A program made the translations under genes and the position numbers. Of a stretch of DNA of 64,000 bases, positions 48,334 through 61,274 are shown piece after piece. Source of the stretch: Clavelina lepadiformis (taxonomy: Eukaryota > Chordata > Ascidiacea > Aplousobranchia > Clavelinidae); assembly GCF_947623445.1 (NCBI RefSeq), contig NC_135242.1:23188001-23252000 (forward strand), in the 5' to 3' direction. Numbering within the stretch: the first letter of the stretch is position 1; each line of letters opens with the position of its first letter. The notes below the pieces were generated by a model. That model did no database searches, had not been told where the DNA came from, and saw only the letters and a list, made by a program, of their open reading frames with translations.

Positions 48334-49440
48334 TGCTCGGTTTTGGTGCTATTCGCATCACTTTGGTTTTTGCCTTTTTTAAGCGCATTGAATAGTTTAG
48401 GCAAGTAACCACGCAATTGCAACCATAAGCATAATTTGTTATGGGTTAACTCTTTGACTAGTTTTTGTTGTAAAAAGTTGATCATGATTTGTTTTATTAA
48501 TTTTTTTTTTTAATTTAAATTTTAAAGTTTTTTTAAAATCAAAAGTTTTTGCCAAAGGAATTAAACTTCTACGAAAAACAATCAACCACACAAATTTGGA
48601 GACACTAGCCTATAATGTTGTGATAATCAACTTGATGCCATGGAAATTCTTAGGTCAAATGCATTCAATTGACTCAAGCCAGTAGTAAATGACTTGGTAG
48701 TTACAATAATCTGCACAAGTTTTAACACTAATCCTTAAAAATTGGTAAGTTAGGGATTGTTATTTTAGGAATGATTTAGTTAGAATAAATGTGAGTTTAC
48801 GTTTGTGGGAAATACTTTTTGATACATTTAAAATTTTTAAAAAATGTTATGACTGCTCACATTGAAAACTAGCATGTGGTGTATGTTCGTAGATTAGTGT
48901 CACCTTTTTATGAGATTAATGCATAAATGTATTATGCATGGACGCTCAATTTGCGAATACTTTTGTGAATTATTAACTTTAAAGTTGACTCAATCCAGTC
49001 GCCAGTGGACAGGTACGTTCATAAAAACTTGGCCAACTCGGTAAACTTTTCTTCCTTGTAGTGTTAATATACAACAAACATGGCGCAAAACTCAACAAAA
49101 GAAATGGGCTGTGATAAGTTTCAATGCAAACGTCTGATTATGACTACAACAGCTATTTGATAATATTATGTTCATGGTGTGCAAGAGAAATGCCTTGCTA
49201 AAAAGTATTGAGCATTAGCAAAGCCCTTTAACCTTGGGCAAGAGTTAACAAAACGATTATCGCATGAATGGAGAGAAATTACAGAACGAGACTAAAGACC
49301 AAGTTATATATGTATATATATTATGAAAAAGGTTTAAATAGCACATTTAATACTGTTTCTTAATGATTAAACAAATTTCTTGCCCACATAAATAGCTTTG
49401 CTGTTGCAGAAGTCCCTTTCAGTAGTTTGCTAAACGAATA

Positions 49441-50717
49441 CCGTATATACTCGAGTATAAACTGACCTTTACTCTTTCGCTGAAAATCTGAGATATTTTT
49501 TTTTTTCATGTATAAGTCGGTTAACTTATTTCCCACCCTACCATTCCGTGGTTCGCCTGAGTATTGGCATCAGCAAACCGTGATGTTAACTAAAATTTAT
49601 GTATCATAAATAGGGCGATTATTTTTTGACCTAAAAATTGAAACTTTTTACATTAAAAACTTTTTTTTGACAAATTTTGACGTATGAAGAACTTAAGTAG
49701 TTAAATTACGCATTATTGTACAAAAATTAAAAATTTATTGTAATCTAACAGAAGGGCAAAAATCTGAACACAGACAAAGCCTATTCCGAAAAGGGAAATG
49801 AGCTAATTACGAATCACTGCCAAAAAAACTGCAGCTAAGACACAACAAAAACTGCTCAATACATTTGTCTAAACTAAAGATACATGAAGTATCTAAAGCA
49901 AAAGCTGCACCTAGCCTACAGCTGCCGCAAAATGACTTAGGACCTACTAAAAATTTTCCTGTTTTGAGGTGTATTGAGCATCACACCATATCAACCTAAT
50001 TATTTCACTTAACGGTGTATGATTTACGATAAGTAGACAATGGGCCATTTACAATCAGTATAAAGTAGACTACAAGGTATAAATGAAAAGTTCACTGACA
50101 GTGCAACCTCTACGACACCACGACAATGCAGTTTGTAAGCAATTTTGGCAATTTTTGACCTACCGCCATAAATTTGACCAATTTTTGACTGACAAGTCAA
50201 AAAATAATCGCCCAAATTATGAACATTTAACTGACTGTACCCCAGTAACTTACCGTCCCCCGCTCTTGGTCTTCATTTCAAAGCTGTCTTCATGATGAAC
50301 TCTTTAACCTAGCATGCCAGTACTTGCGTAGCAATTGCATAACTGTAAACTTCAGCAGCACTTATAGACCAGCCTACAAAGAACTCACGTCATATTTGTC
50401 TCGTGCAAGTCGCAGGTGTGTGAGTTGTTATAACACTATTTATACAAAATGGCCAGTAAACGCAATATGTTCACGGCAAAGTTTAAACTAACCTTTGTTG
50501 AATTTGCTGAAAGATTTAAAAATTCTGCCTCTGCCCGAGAGTTTAACGCAACAGAAAAAATTGTTAATGAGCTTTCCATGCTTTGTATGCGTCAGTCATT
50601 GTGCTGTCAGCTGGACTTGGAGGTTTTACTCGAGCTTGTCCCGTGTATAGGTCGACCCCTGCTTTTTAAGGTGAATATTAGTTGCAAAAATTTCAACCTA
50701 TACTTGGGTATATATGG
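49441..50717 (+). mobile_element. Pogo/Tigger-like DNA transposon, internally deleted
   Basis: Ends CCGTATATACTCGAGTATAA and, inverted, CCATATATACCCAAGTATAG are imperfect terminal repeats of 1277 bp. A TA precedes the left end; the right flank has CA, so one copy of the TA target duplication seems mutated. Near the right end, an ORF from the ATG at 50449 starts with a CENP-B/psq-type helix-turn-helix (KRNMFTAKFKLTFVEFAERF, SASAREFNATEKIV) and then loses similarity; no DDE domain is present. A second element lies inside. Confidence 0.7.
49613..50213. mobile_element. Inverted-repeat element nested in the pogo-like element
   Basis: A 601-bp unit whose ends are inverted repeats of GGGCGATTATTTTTTGAC (18 bp). 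It lies wholly inside the pogo-like element, so it inserted later or is the diverged core of a related element. Target duplication not clear; AT-rich flanks hide it. Confidence 0.6.
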
Positions 50718-51314
50718 CATGTTTGGCTTGTCCTACTGCTGTGCCGTTTTGAGTTTATCACTACAATGTATCCTGCGATGCTGGCAATATATTATAATCA
50801 AATTGTAAATTTTCATTTTAAATCAGTGCACTTAAAACTATCATACGTCATTGTGCTAATGGTAATGGTCAGGTGATGTCATGCAGGTGCTCTTGAAAAT
50901 CTAAGAATATGGGGCAACTGATGAAAAATGATTCAAGGATTCTTAGCTTACATGCAATATTTTATAATCTAAACATAATCAAAATAACATAATCCTATGC
51001 ATTATGACATCATATTGTTGATGTAGCATTGTTTCATTGCTTTTTTTCTTTCCTTTCACTTTTATTTTGTGACAAAGCACGTAAGGAGGTTGGAACTTTT
51101 GTTTAACTCAAAGTTCACTTGATTTTTTTATATTGGCAGCTTGATATCTTGTCCCTAAGGATGGTTTTAGTTTGACACTGTTACAAGTCTCCTAATACTA
51201 AAACCTATAAAACTAAATTGCTTGTGAAAACAATCTTGGTAAATACTTTTTATTTTATGCTCATTTAAGGGTTTCAGGTTTTGTGTAACAGTTAATATCG
51301 AAAACAAAACAAAA

Positions 51315-52487
51315 ATGTCTTGGAGTTCGCACTGCGATTACATAAGGAATTTGAAAGGAGTTCCTGCTGTTGCTTTATCAGGTCCTCAAGGTGGCCAATG
51401 GGGTGAATCACATAAAGGCGATAGCCAGAAAGTACCTAGCACTGTAAGTCCAGCTATTGCTTCCGCTTTCTGATCATGTGTATTGAAATTGCTTTGCAAA
51501 CATTTGTTGCATTTATATTGACAGGATGACTTTTCTTCACAAAGAAGCGCACCGACCGCCAGTATTACAGTTAATGGTGAAAAACTTATGTTCCTGAGAG
51601 AAGTAGACAACAAATTATATGGCTACAAGAAGGGCGATAAATCCTGTGCAGTTTATGATGCTGGTCAATGTAAGTGTTTTGAAAAATTGGTCTGTCTTTT
51701 TCAAGTAATAACCTACAGTATTTTATAGATGTGGTGATATTTCTTGTTTATTTTTCCTAAGTTGCCAATTGCCACAGTGTTGGTAGTGTGTTTTACACCT
51801 TACTACCTCGTGCAAATCATGCGGCAAAGACACGCTGATTGGTTGTAATTTGTTTGTGCAACGTTATTCGGTCTTTAGTAAGCATAGTGTTGGCTGGTTG
51901 TTTGGGATTCTTAATATACTTAATTTTGCTAGTTTATATCTATATAAGTGTTATACAGTTAACAGTAATGTATCACGTTGGTAATAAAGTATTTTATTAG
52001 AACTGGCGAAATTCAGTTTAATAGAACTTTAGTTTCTTTTTTGGCTCCATACTTGGTTCTAAGGTTATAACAACAGACAACGCATGATAATGTTTCAAAA
52101 ACAGCTTTCGTTGTGTGAATGTAACTGATGAAAAAATAGAGAAAATGACAAAAGATGTAATAATCTAAACATGTGTTTTTCTTTTTAAATCCGTAAGTTT
52201 TTTGGCAAAAAAAATTACCTGGATTGCCTTTTTTAAGATATTGCATGCCATCTGAACCTCACAAAGGTTTGGATTTTTCTGTTCAATGATCAAGCTCACG
52301 ATTGAATTACCTGTGTTGTCACAACTGTAAAAAATAAGAAAGCTCCTGAACATAACATTACAAGCTAAATACTTTTTTCCCAGACACTTTAGCCGCGTTT
52401 TCTGACGAAGCCGACGTAAAACTAGAGAAATGTGTGGAGTGCGTTGAGAAGGGCAAGGAATACTTAACATCAATTGGATACAACTAA
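51315..52487 (+). CDS. Profilin, paralogue A, 3 exons
   Basis: Small cytosolic protein that binds actin monomers, polyproline and phosphoinositides. Exons 51315-51443, 51525-51669 and 52384-52487 give 125 aa, a usual profilin length. It begins MSWSSHCDYI with the conserved N-terminal Trp, and the central strand KLYGYKKGDKSC matches the profilin core (YGRKGG-like). The C-terminal helix (LEKCVECVEKGKEYL) is in place. Intron phases 0 and 1 match the second profilin at 58512. An alternative exon-1 donor, four codons earlier, is possible but weaker. AATAAA at 52564-52569 fits polyadenylation. Confidence 0.85.
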
Positions 52488-55400
52488 GGTGATTACTTGG
52501 AATGATAAATTAATATATTGATAATGTATATATGTTTGCTATTGTATGTGGTAAGTGTTGAGCAATAAACCACTACTCTCAAGAAGATAGAACTTAACTG
52601 GAATATGATAAGAATGTAACAATACAGTTCTTTAATACAAGAATGTCGTTAAACCTGATTTATGAAACTAATGTATTTTCAGGACCTTCAGAGGCACATC
52701 AATAAGTTAAAAGATCAAAGTGTTCACGTACTTTTATGATTAAATACCACCACCACCACCCTGCCTTTCTGCTGAACCTATCCCTTAGCAACATGCAGTA
52801 TGTAATTTTAGCATTCCAACCTTGTAAATTCTCAAATTATACGAGCAGCATTCTGGAAAGAACTTTTCCTTCTATTTCTGACTTAAAACCGGATTTGATG
52901 TAATCGGAAATAATGCAATAAACAAGTTATGTATTTTAGTTTGTGTGCTCCGTAAAAATCTGTACATACTTAGTTAACATGTATCGTTATTATCAATACA
53001 GAATGACTACCAAAACTGAGTCAGGATGCTGAATTGAGGTACATTGGTTGTGTAATGATTAGTATGGTTTAAAAGTGCATATCAGCATGTCTAAGGTAGC
53101 ACTCGAAGGGTTTTCCGGGTATTGTGTGTGGTGTGGAAGGTACAACAGGTTGGTTTTTTCCGAGCCAGACACATTCATGCATTGCTGTGGGGAACAAATA
53201 CAAGCTTAAAAAGATATTAAACGTCATGTACTGTAAACTGAAAGTTTCATTTTAAGTCATATTAATGATTGATAAATTTTCACAAGTACATAAACAACGA
53301 AATTACAGAAAACCTTAAATATGGTTGTCTACAACTCAATGGCGTCAATGTGGTATTTCTCCGGCGTTGTAACTATGTCCCTAGGCGTCATAAGCAGCCC
53401 AACACGCTCTCGAAGGCGAAATGCGACACTTAATTATTACTTCGACTTATCGATTGATTGTGAACTCACTTGGAAATGGGCTCGGCAGTAAAATCGTAGA
53501 AGGCAGCCTTTACGTAATATGACGATGCGTCGGTCTTGATTGGAAACCCATTCGAGCTTTGTCATCATCATTTACACCATGCAACACGCTGTGTCATGGG
53601 TAAAACTAGTCTGTCCTTACAGCTCTCGCACAAGTGAATACGTAATAACACGGTTATACGAGCATCATTGACGCTATTTGAGTTCATACGCGTTATACAG
53701 CCGCTGTGGTATGTGCAGCGATGCGCATCGACAACCATCAAATATGGAAACGTGATGTTCGGTCGAGACAAGCCTTGTTAGGTAACTGTTAACTTACGCG
53801 TTCGTCTAACTCTAAACGAAACCTATTCGTTGAGTACCCTACAGTTGTCTTGCGTACTATTTTATCAAAAACTGAAATACAGACTACATTTTGCATAGGC
53901 GGACGTGAATAGGTAAACCACGTTTTAACTAGGCTGTCCAACTACCGGTATACCTACCTAGTATTTAAAACGTTATGAATCACAGCATAAAAGGAAATAC
54001 TAATAGACGTGTGCCGCCTGAGATATACCGTACCAGGACATGCGTCACATCCGTGGTCGTGCTATTTTGGTAAGCCACCACGCAAGAAATGGAAACATTG
54101 CGTGGGTTCACGTCTGGCTCGCAGTACAAAAAACACCAACTGCAGTAATGGTTGCTGACACACCATTACTGATGTGCCGTTGGACATCGTGTTTTGCTCG
54201 CATTTGGGTAATAGTTATAGCTTTCTCACGATTGTAGATTGTATGAGAGCCACAAAACATCAAACTGAAGCACAGCGTATTCGGCACATCGGTGGCGTAC
54301 CTTAAGTTAGTATTCTTGTCTGGGTAGGTTATACTACCAGCAGGCCCATCACTTACCAGCACCCTTGGGCTTTTGTGATGAAACAGATATTATGACGTAA
54401 AGTACTGCGTTTGCTTGAAACCAAGTAAATAGTTGGTCGAACAATGTTTTGTAAGATAAAACGTGATTTATTACAGAGTTTAATGCAGCACGAAAACCAG
54501 GGCAAATAAAATGTCGACTGTTTTACTTCTGGGCGTGGCCGTTTATCAAGTGGTTGCTATTAACAAATCAATGTTCTGTTACTGGACCAGTTTTGTTGAA
54601 ACATAAATCAGCCAACTTTTGGCTTCTTGCCTTATCTATAGGTGCAGTGACTTGTCGGCGACGTGACAGGGTTCGCGAGTTGATAAGTGTTGTCCATTGT
54701 TCAAAAGTATGTAAATGTCTATGGTAGTCTTTGGTCCTCATCAAAGCCTCCCATGCCATGTTTAAAACCTTTCAAATGATGTAAATACAGAAATCAGTTT
54801 CACAAAATCACGTCGTGTCAAATTTCGCTACTCACTTGTGATTTAACTATCATTATTTGTAACGCAAAGGCACGTGATGTCTTCCGGGATGTTGTGAAAG
54901 CGATTTTGCAATCGCGCGCACACACTCACGCCACGCTTTGGCAAGCACTTAATGTCGCAATAGCGGGTCGCGAGTTAAACCGGATCTTTTTTCAAAGGAA
55001 GTTATTATGACATCACATTAGCAAGTAAACTGAAAGTCTTTTCTTATGCTGTAAATAGTAAATACCATACTTGACCAAAGTGAAATTATATATGAAGAGT
55101 TAATTTTAAAAAGACGATTGCGGAAATGTAGTTTGTTGATCGACACGGCGGGTGCTTTGAAACAATGCGCTTCTCCCTTCGTTCGGCTGAATCACCTCAT
55201 GGTCGGTGATGAAAAGATCGTTAATTTAGTCTGTTCAGTTCGCTCGAGTCGTCAAATGAGTTATCGGTGCTCGATGGCTTAGTTCTGTCTGTTTCTACGC
55301 GCCAGTGAGCTTGGGCGAACCGCTAAACCAAAAGGGGTTCTACGCTCTATCTTTCGAGTCTCAGCAACAAACGATCATGAATGATGATATGCCGATGAAA

Positions 55401-58400
55401 TACATCAATTGTGATTCATGTGTTTACCTCATTTTGCTTTCAGCGAATAGACCACTATAAAATCTTTGTGACTTTTAAACGTTCGAGCAAAAATGTTTGG
55501 GCCATATTAGTCAACACTCTAATACTGAGACGGCAATAAATATACCGCTCAAACATACTTTCTTGTGGATGATTGGTGATGCATGAAACAACGAATACGA
55601 AGCCTGAAAACAGTAGACAGAACGGTATACACTATGACTAAACAGATAGAATGGCATACACCATACTCAGCCAACTTACAGCTTACCTCAGTGAAGTTCA
55701 ACGGGAGGTATTTGGTGCACCAAGTTAATAATTAAAATCTTTGTGGGAGAAAATTTGTCCAAGGATAGAAACGTGGAGGAATTTAAAAACTTGGTTGTGG
55801 GTAAGAAAACTTGATTCTGAGTACGTCAGGTCTGGTATAAATGTAAAAAAAACGTTAAAAACCACTGGATTATATCATTGACAGGCAAAGTTATTTATCT
55901 CTTTACGGCCACCTAGCGAGTAGTCGCAGGAACGCCCTGTTTCAACAACCTGTTGACGTCGAATAGTGGTATGACAAAGAAATAGTTCGTTTGTGTACTA
56001 CTTGTGTGAAGTATTACACAAGAAACTCATCTGTCATAAAGACCGCATATGCTGGCGGTAATTGTTTGAATGTGAGCGAGGACGATAGATGGTGGATAAC
56101 TTGTTTTACTTCTGCTTCGATGGATGAGTTCTCATTTCTCAAATTTGCGTGACTATGCTGTTAGTTGCTTGATTCTGTCTATACAAATTACTAAATTATA
56201 AAGTTCCCATTTTTATTTATTATAAGACACAAAGGCTTTTGCCTTTGGGCAAATCTTGCTGAATGTTACATCGCGCTCAGTAACACGTGAAACGGTAAAA
56301 AAGGGGAGATCGTAAACATTACAACAGTATATATATGTGGCGCACTAGTTCAATCGAGGAAATTTATCTGACGTCATTAAGGAAAACTCAAGTCTGGTAA
56401 ACAACTGAATTACAGGATTCCAAATTAAATTCCAAACATCTCAAAACAACTCGTGACTCGTGACGTAATCGTTACAGTGGAAGTATTTCTAAAAAATTTT
56501 GCTTTACGTAGCCTACGTCATGATGAAAACCGAGTTAAAAAGCACAACAGGTTACTTTTTAAAAAAATGTGCAGTAATAAAAACTCGTACTAGACTCTAC
56601 GAAAACTAGCTTTTAGTGCAAGCGGTAAAAACATTAACCTTGGCACAGCACACATGAATATGAGTTCTGCGATTGTGGGGAGTTGGTATTCCTGGCGGAG
56701 ATCAACTCCCTCAAATTTCGCCATTATATTTATGTATATAATAATGCCATTGTAGCTTATGAAACATTTTTATTAAAATAATTTTGTGTAAAAAGAATAA
56801 ACAATTTAAAAAACAACTTTAAAACTTACCGTCTTCTCCGTAATATCGCGACAAACCTACCAAGCAAATAAAAATAGCTTCCAAGTCTTTAAAAACGAGT
56901 ATTTTAAAATATAACCAATGGTTGGTGGTGATTAATGCTTCCTCCAAAGTCCGATCTTTGAACTGTTAGCAGCGAATTGTTAACAACAGACCAGCATTAA
57001 GACCGTGATGAGCCTGGAGCTAAAAGGTACCAGGAGGCCTATACCGAACTTTGTGTTTACCATTTAATACAAAACAAAGTGCATGCAGAATACTCAAACA
57101 ATATTACCCCAAACGTGTAATAGAAATGCTTTATTTCCTAACTAATACTTAATCAACACATTCCACATAAACCATATTAAAACACTTCGATTGTTAAGGC
57201 AAACGTATAGAATAGGTTATACGACTATACCGCGGCGGACTTGGTTCTGCTGGTTTGGTGTTTCATTCTGGTTCATATAAATGCGTATCAGCCTAAGGTA
57301 GCAATCGGAAGTGTTTTTAGGATATTCTGGCCTAACTTCGGTTTAGCTTCAAAAAGAAGTTGCTACGTCTTCATTGAATTCGTTCATTTATATAATCTGC
57401 CACCCAGACACTTGTGAGTATCGTCTTGTTTCCACACACACCTACCGTTGGATATCGAACTACAGGAGTGACATTCGAGCAGAACAATTCCTTCTCATCG
57501 ACTAGTTGTACAGTTTCAGAACCATTGCACGTCGTTAAAAAGATGCGCCAACAAAAACAACATACAACAATAAAACTTTCAGCAATATTCAAGCGATAAT
57601 TTGTTTCCATTAATTTTTAACAGTAGGCCTAGGCTACCTGATATAGGCCTGTAGGTCCACTTTACCTTCCGTCTGACAAAGACGGTTCACATCAGTTCAT
57701 CAGTTCACAGATATAGGGTTAGCCTACCTTTTGACTTTGAACAGTAGACCTCGTATACATTGATGCTATCGAGAAACGTTTATAGGCCTACTAATTCGAA
57801 ACAGTCCTAGATGGATGTAGCCTGCTAATTACCTAACCCTTCCACGGAGAAATTTAAAATGAAAAAAATCTGCGAGATTTGAAGATGAAAAAATTGTCCG
57901 TTGAGACGTGAAATCTTATTCACCCCTTGACATTATATTATTAAGTGTTAGGCTAAAAATATGGTAATGGTATGTTTTGGACGCAAGCAGTAAAGCGGTT
58001 TACATATTCGTCGGATAAACCCTGGTAAGTTGTAAGAAATGTCAAATTCATGCGAACAGGAAACCCTTTGTATTAAAAAAAATTATATAAGCCTACTTAT
58101 GAAATGAAGAAGAAACGATGATAGCACCTGTTCTGCCATTTTGTGAGCTGAGTTTGTTTTTATTTTCTTACGCATCATAATTTCGTAGAATATGTTGCGT
58201 GAGAGGAAGCGGGCAAGATCCGTTACGTTCACTTCAACGGTCTGTAATGCTTCTCTTCGTTTGATCCATTATGCTCTGTGTTTATAATGTTGGAAGCTTG
58301 CATTTCAAAACAGTGGTTAATTACTGTTCTTGCGTTAGGCAGTAAAATTTGTGTGTTAGGCTATTTTTCAACAAAAATAGACTATAAGTTTACAAGAACC

Positions 58401-58511
58401 TTTCTGGTTTGAGAAAGCGAAGTTCTTTGAATGCTAAATTGATTTCTCCGATTTAGACTTACTTACAAGTGAAAGTGTTGGTTTAAACTTGACTGCCCTC
58501 CACGTCCAGCA
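52488..58511. other. Intergenic region between the two profilin genes
   Basis: About 6 kb with no supported exon. It begins with the profilin A 3' UTR (AATAAA at 52564-52569). Frames of 60-85 codons occur on both strands in 53.5-54.8 kb and at 57.4-57.6 kb, but none matches a family I know. AGGCCT palindromes cluster near 57.6-57.8 kb. Confidence 0.5.
52564..52569 (+). terminator. Polyadenylation signal of profilin A
   Basis: AATAAA 77 bases after the profilin A stop codon, in an AT-rich 3' flank. Confidence 0.6.
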
Positions 58512-59300
58512 ATGTCTTGGAACAAAATCTGTCAAGATATTCTCGTTGACCCTAAAAACAAGCAGATCTCCTACCTTGCCATCGCCGACAGAAGTTGTAA
58601 ATGGGGCGAAGCCGGATCGAGGAATGCAAAGTGCAAAGTTTCAGTAAGAAACGTCGAACAAGCATGATTTTAAAGAAGTCTCCACCTCTCCTCTGTAGCT
58701 TTCTTTCGCAAATATTCAACAACATACCGAAAACTTGCCTGCAAAGCTAACTAGGTCATAACTTGTAAAGTTTTCTACAGGTAAACGAGGTTGCAATGCA
58801 GGATAAGAAGCCTGACATAGGTTGTACTTTCGGTGGACAAAAATACTTATACATCAACGAATGCGAGCCCGGTCTTTATGCTTATAGGAAGGGAGGAACA
58901 TCGGCGGCTGTCATGAAAGTTAAGTCCGGTAAGGTATAGGCTTAGCAGTGATGTGAAAGCATGGACTTGCAAACCGCTGGCATGCATAGGCCTAATTCTG
59001 TTAAACGTTATAATGGGCTACGTTTACAGTTGTGTACGTAAAACTAACTAACCAGCTCTTTTTTCCAAATTGTTTAACTTATGTAGCCTTAATGCATTCT
59101 TAGTGTGTGTGTGCAGAGTTGTTGTAGTTTGTAGAATGGTAGGATACTAGCACAATGTTTGAAACAAAACATATCATTTCATCGTATTTGATTTCTATGC
59201 AGCGTCTGTGATAGCTATCGGAAATGATGGAACTTCAATTCAAGAGTGTACAACCATTGTACATAAACTGAAATCCTACGTGGAACAAGCTTTGAAATAA
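58512..59300 (+). CDS. Profilin, paralogue B, 3 exons
   Basis: Second profilin in the same orientation. Exons 58512-58643, 58781-58928 and 59203-59300 give 125 aa. It starts MSWNKICQDI and has the core GLYAYRKGGTSAAVMKV, closer to classic profilins than paralogue A, and a C-terminal helix TIVHKLKSYVEQALK. Intron phases (0, then 1) and nearly equal exon lengths match paralogue A, so the two are a tandem duplication, but only a minority of residues agree, so it is old or one copy evolves fast. Presumed role: actin monomer binding. Confidence 0.88.
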
Positions 59301-59459
59301 TAATATATTTTGCTTTATTATATAACATTCTATCAGCAGAACTGTGTTCCTGTTTAACTGTTTAACATTTCTTTCTGAAATTAAATAAGCTAAAAGCATT
59401 CACTATAACGCAATGACTGTCTTACAGTATCTAATATGAAAATAGTCTATTATCTAGAT

Positions 59460-59698
59460 CAGTAGTTTTCAACCTTTTTCATACAGCGACCCATTTTGCA
59501 ACCCAATATAATCAAACGACCCCTTTCTAAAATTTCCAGCTAAACATATGTAATGGTGTTGTGAGTTCACAGTAACAAAACAAAAATGACTAAATGATAT
59601 TGCTGTTGAACAAAGACTCATGTATAAACTTTACACTCTTTGAAAACTCTCGCGACCCATAGAAAAAAAGCCAATGACCCCCAGGTTGAAAACCACTG
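59460..59698. mobile_element. hAT non-autonomous element downstream of profilin B
   Basis: A 239-bp element with ends CAGTAGTTTTCAACC and GGTTGAAAACCACTG (14 of 15) and a perfect palindromic 8-bp target duplication ATCTAGAT (59452-59459, 59699-59706). GCGACCC words lie near both ends. Confidence 0.92.
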
Positions 59699-61081
59699 AT
59701 CTAGATAAAGTGTAGTAGATCTATATTGATCATGTTGCAAAGCGTAAAGCCGTATATTGAGCTTCTTGTAAATAAACTATTTTTGCACATTCCAAAAGCA
59801 TTCTGGACTCGGTTCAAGTAACTGATAATTAATAAATTGAACATTCGTTGCAGCCTAGCAAACGAACCCAGCAAACCTGGAGTAAACCGATGTCTTTGAG
59901 ATAATAACTGCATCGTATCGTTTATTCGCTGTCATTAATACGATGGTTCGATAAAGAATACACTCATAAATAAATAAATAATGCACGGAAAGAAGTGGCA
60001 AAGCTCTGAATGTTTGAAATATGCAAGGTGGTGTAAGAGTGTTTGTATATGTATGTTGTATATATATGTAGGCCAATACCAAGAGAATCGAAGTCAGATT
60101 CTTTACATTCAAAGGTACATAAAGACTCTGGTGGTGTTAAAAAGTAGATTTCTATGACCGCTAAATCCGGAAAACAATTAAATTCCTACATTTAAATGGA
60201 AATTATAATTGATAAATTTCTATCGTTCATTCAATACATTTACTCTGATTCTTTCATGGGTAAGTAAAATGCACAATCAAAATAAAATATATTCAAGCAA
60301 ATTACAAACAACAAAAAGCTGAATAAACTAAATAGAGTTTGAATATCATCAAATATATAACATAAGCAATACAATTTAAATACTTATTTTAAAGACATTG
60401 CATAAGCATTAACAATATAGTACAGAAATTGAATTTCTGGATTTGCGCCTTTAAATGCAAGGTTCGGAAAGGACGTTTTATCAGATAAAGCTAAACCTTT
60501 TATGGGTTCATTCTTGATATTTTAAGATTAAATACGTAATTGCAAACATCAAAGTTGCTTGAAATTCAAGCAGTGTCAGACTTTTGAGCTGATATCTACT
60601 AAACGTGCTTACATAAGTACGCAATGAAACTTGTTCTGTATTCATTTTTGTTTTGCTGGCTGTGTAGTAAATTCACGTGTATGCCTGTGATTGCTCCATT
60701 CCATTTACTTATCACGCACCGGTGCGTTTTGGAACCATGACGGGATCGGGACCACGTAAAATGATGTTAGGTTTGGGAGCGTTTGCTGAAAATCTCGAAA
60801 GCACGGTTTGTAATGAACTTGAAATGAATGCAAATCAAAACACACGTTGAACACAAACGCAACTTAACACTAATCGTTGGCCTTCATTGCTTATCCAATT
60901 GCAAAACACAGCTTATGGCACAATCCATCAAAATATTGGCAGTTGCAGAAGCAATGCATTTAATTTATATCCTGGTACAAGCGTTAAGTATGTACGGACT
61001 AGTCACCAGGGTGACGTGTTAGGTAAATGAAGCATTTGCAGACTATTTTATAGTATTTCATGATTTCAATATTGACCCGAC

Positions 61082-61274
61082 TGGAAAGTACGGCAGTTTT
61101 TGACAAGAACTTGCCCGTGCATTTTGGCTTACACTGAAGCCTCAATTCTGTATTTACTGTAAACTGACGTCCAAACAACCAGTTTTTCTTTTGTTTGTTC
61201 GTTATAATACAGCGTGAAGATAAAACAGTTTGGCGTGATTGTTGATTTTGTGCGTGCGGCTGCTGCACTTTCTA
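61082..61274. mobile_element. Short inverted-repeat element (MITE-like), copy 2
   Basis: A 193-bp unit starting TGGAAAGTACGGCAG and ending with the inverse complement of TAGAAAGTGCAGCAG. It shares its left end and AAGCCTCAATTCTGTATTT with the element at 6160. Non-coding. Confidence 0.55.

Larger units (their letters stand above)
42950..51314. other. Repeat-rich intergenic region between POLD3 and profilin A
   Basis: About 8.4 kb without a supported gene. It holds hAT elements at 43349 and 44269, a minisatellite at 48193, and a pogo-like element with a nested element at 49441-50717, all listed separately. A weak inverted repeat (AACCGACCTGTGT near 46807 and its complement near 46911) remains unexplained. 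Confidence 0.5.

Noticed and set aside
53568-54362. Minus-strand frames of 67 and 84 codons between the profilins
   Set aside because: I considered a decayed transposase, but found no motif, no inverted repeats and no shared frame between them.
57371-57610. 79-codon minus-strand frame with a hydrophobic segment and several cysteines
   Set aside because: It has a true ATG and could be a small secreted protein, but composition, length and lack of any known match do not separate it from chance.
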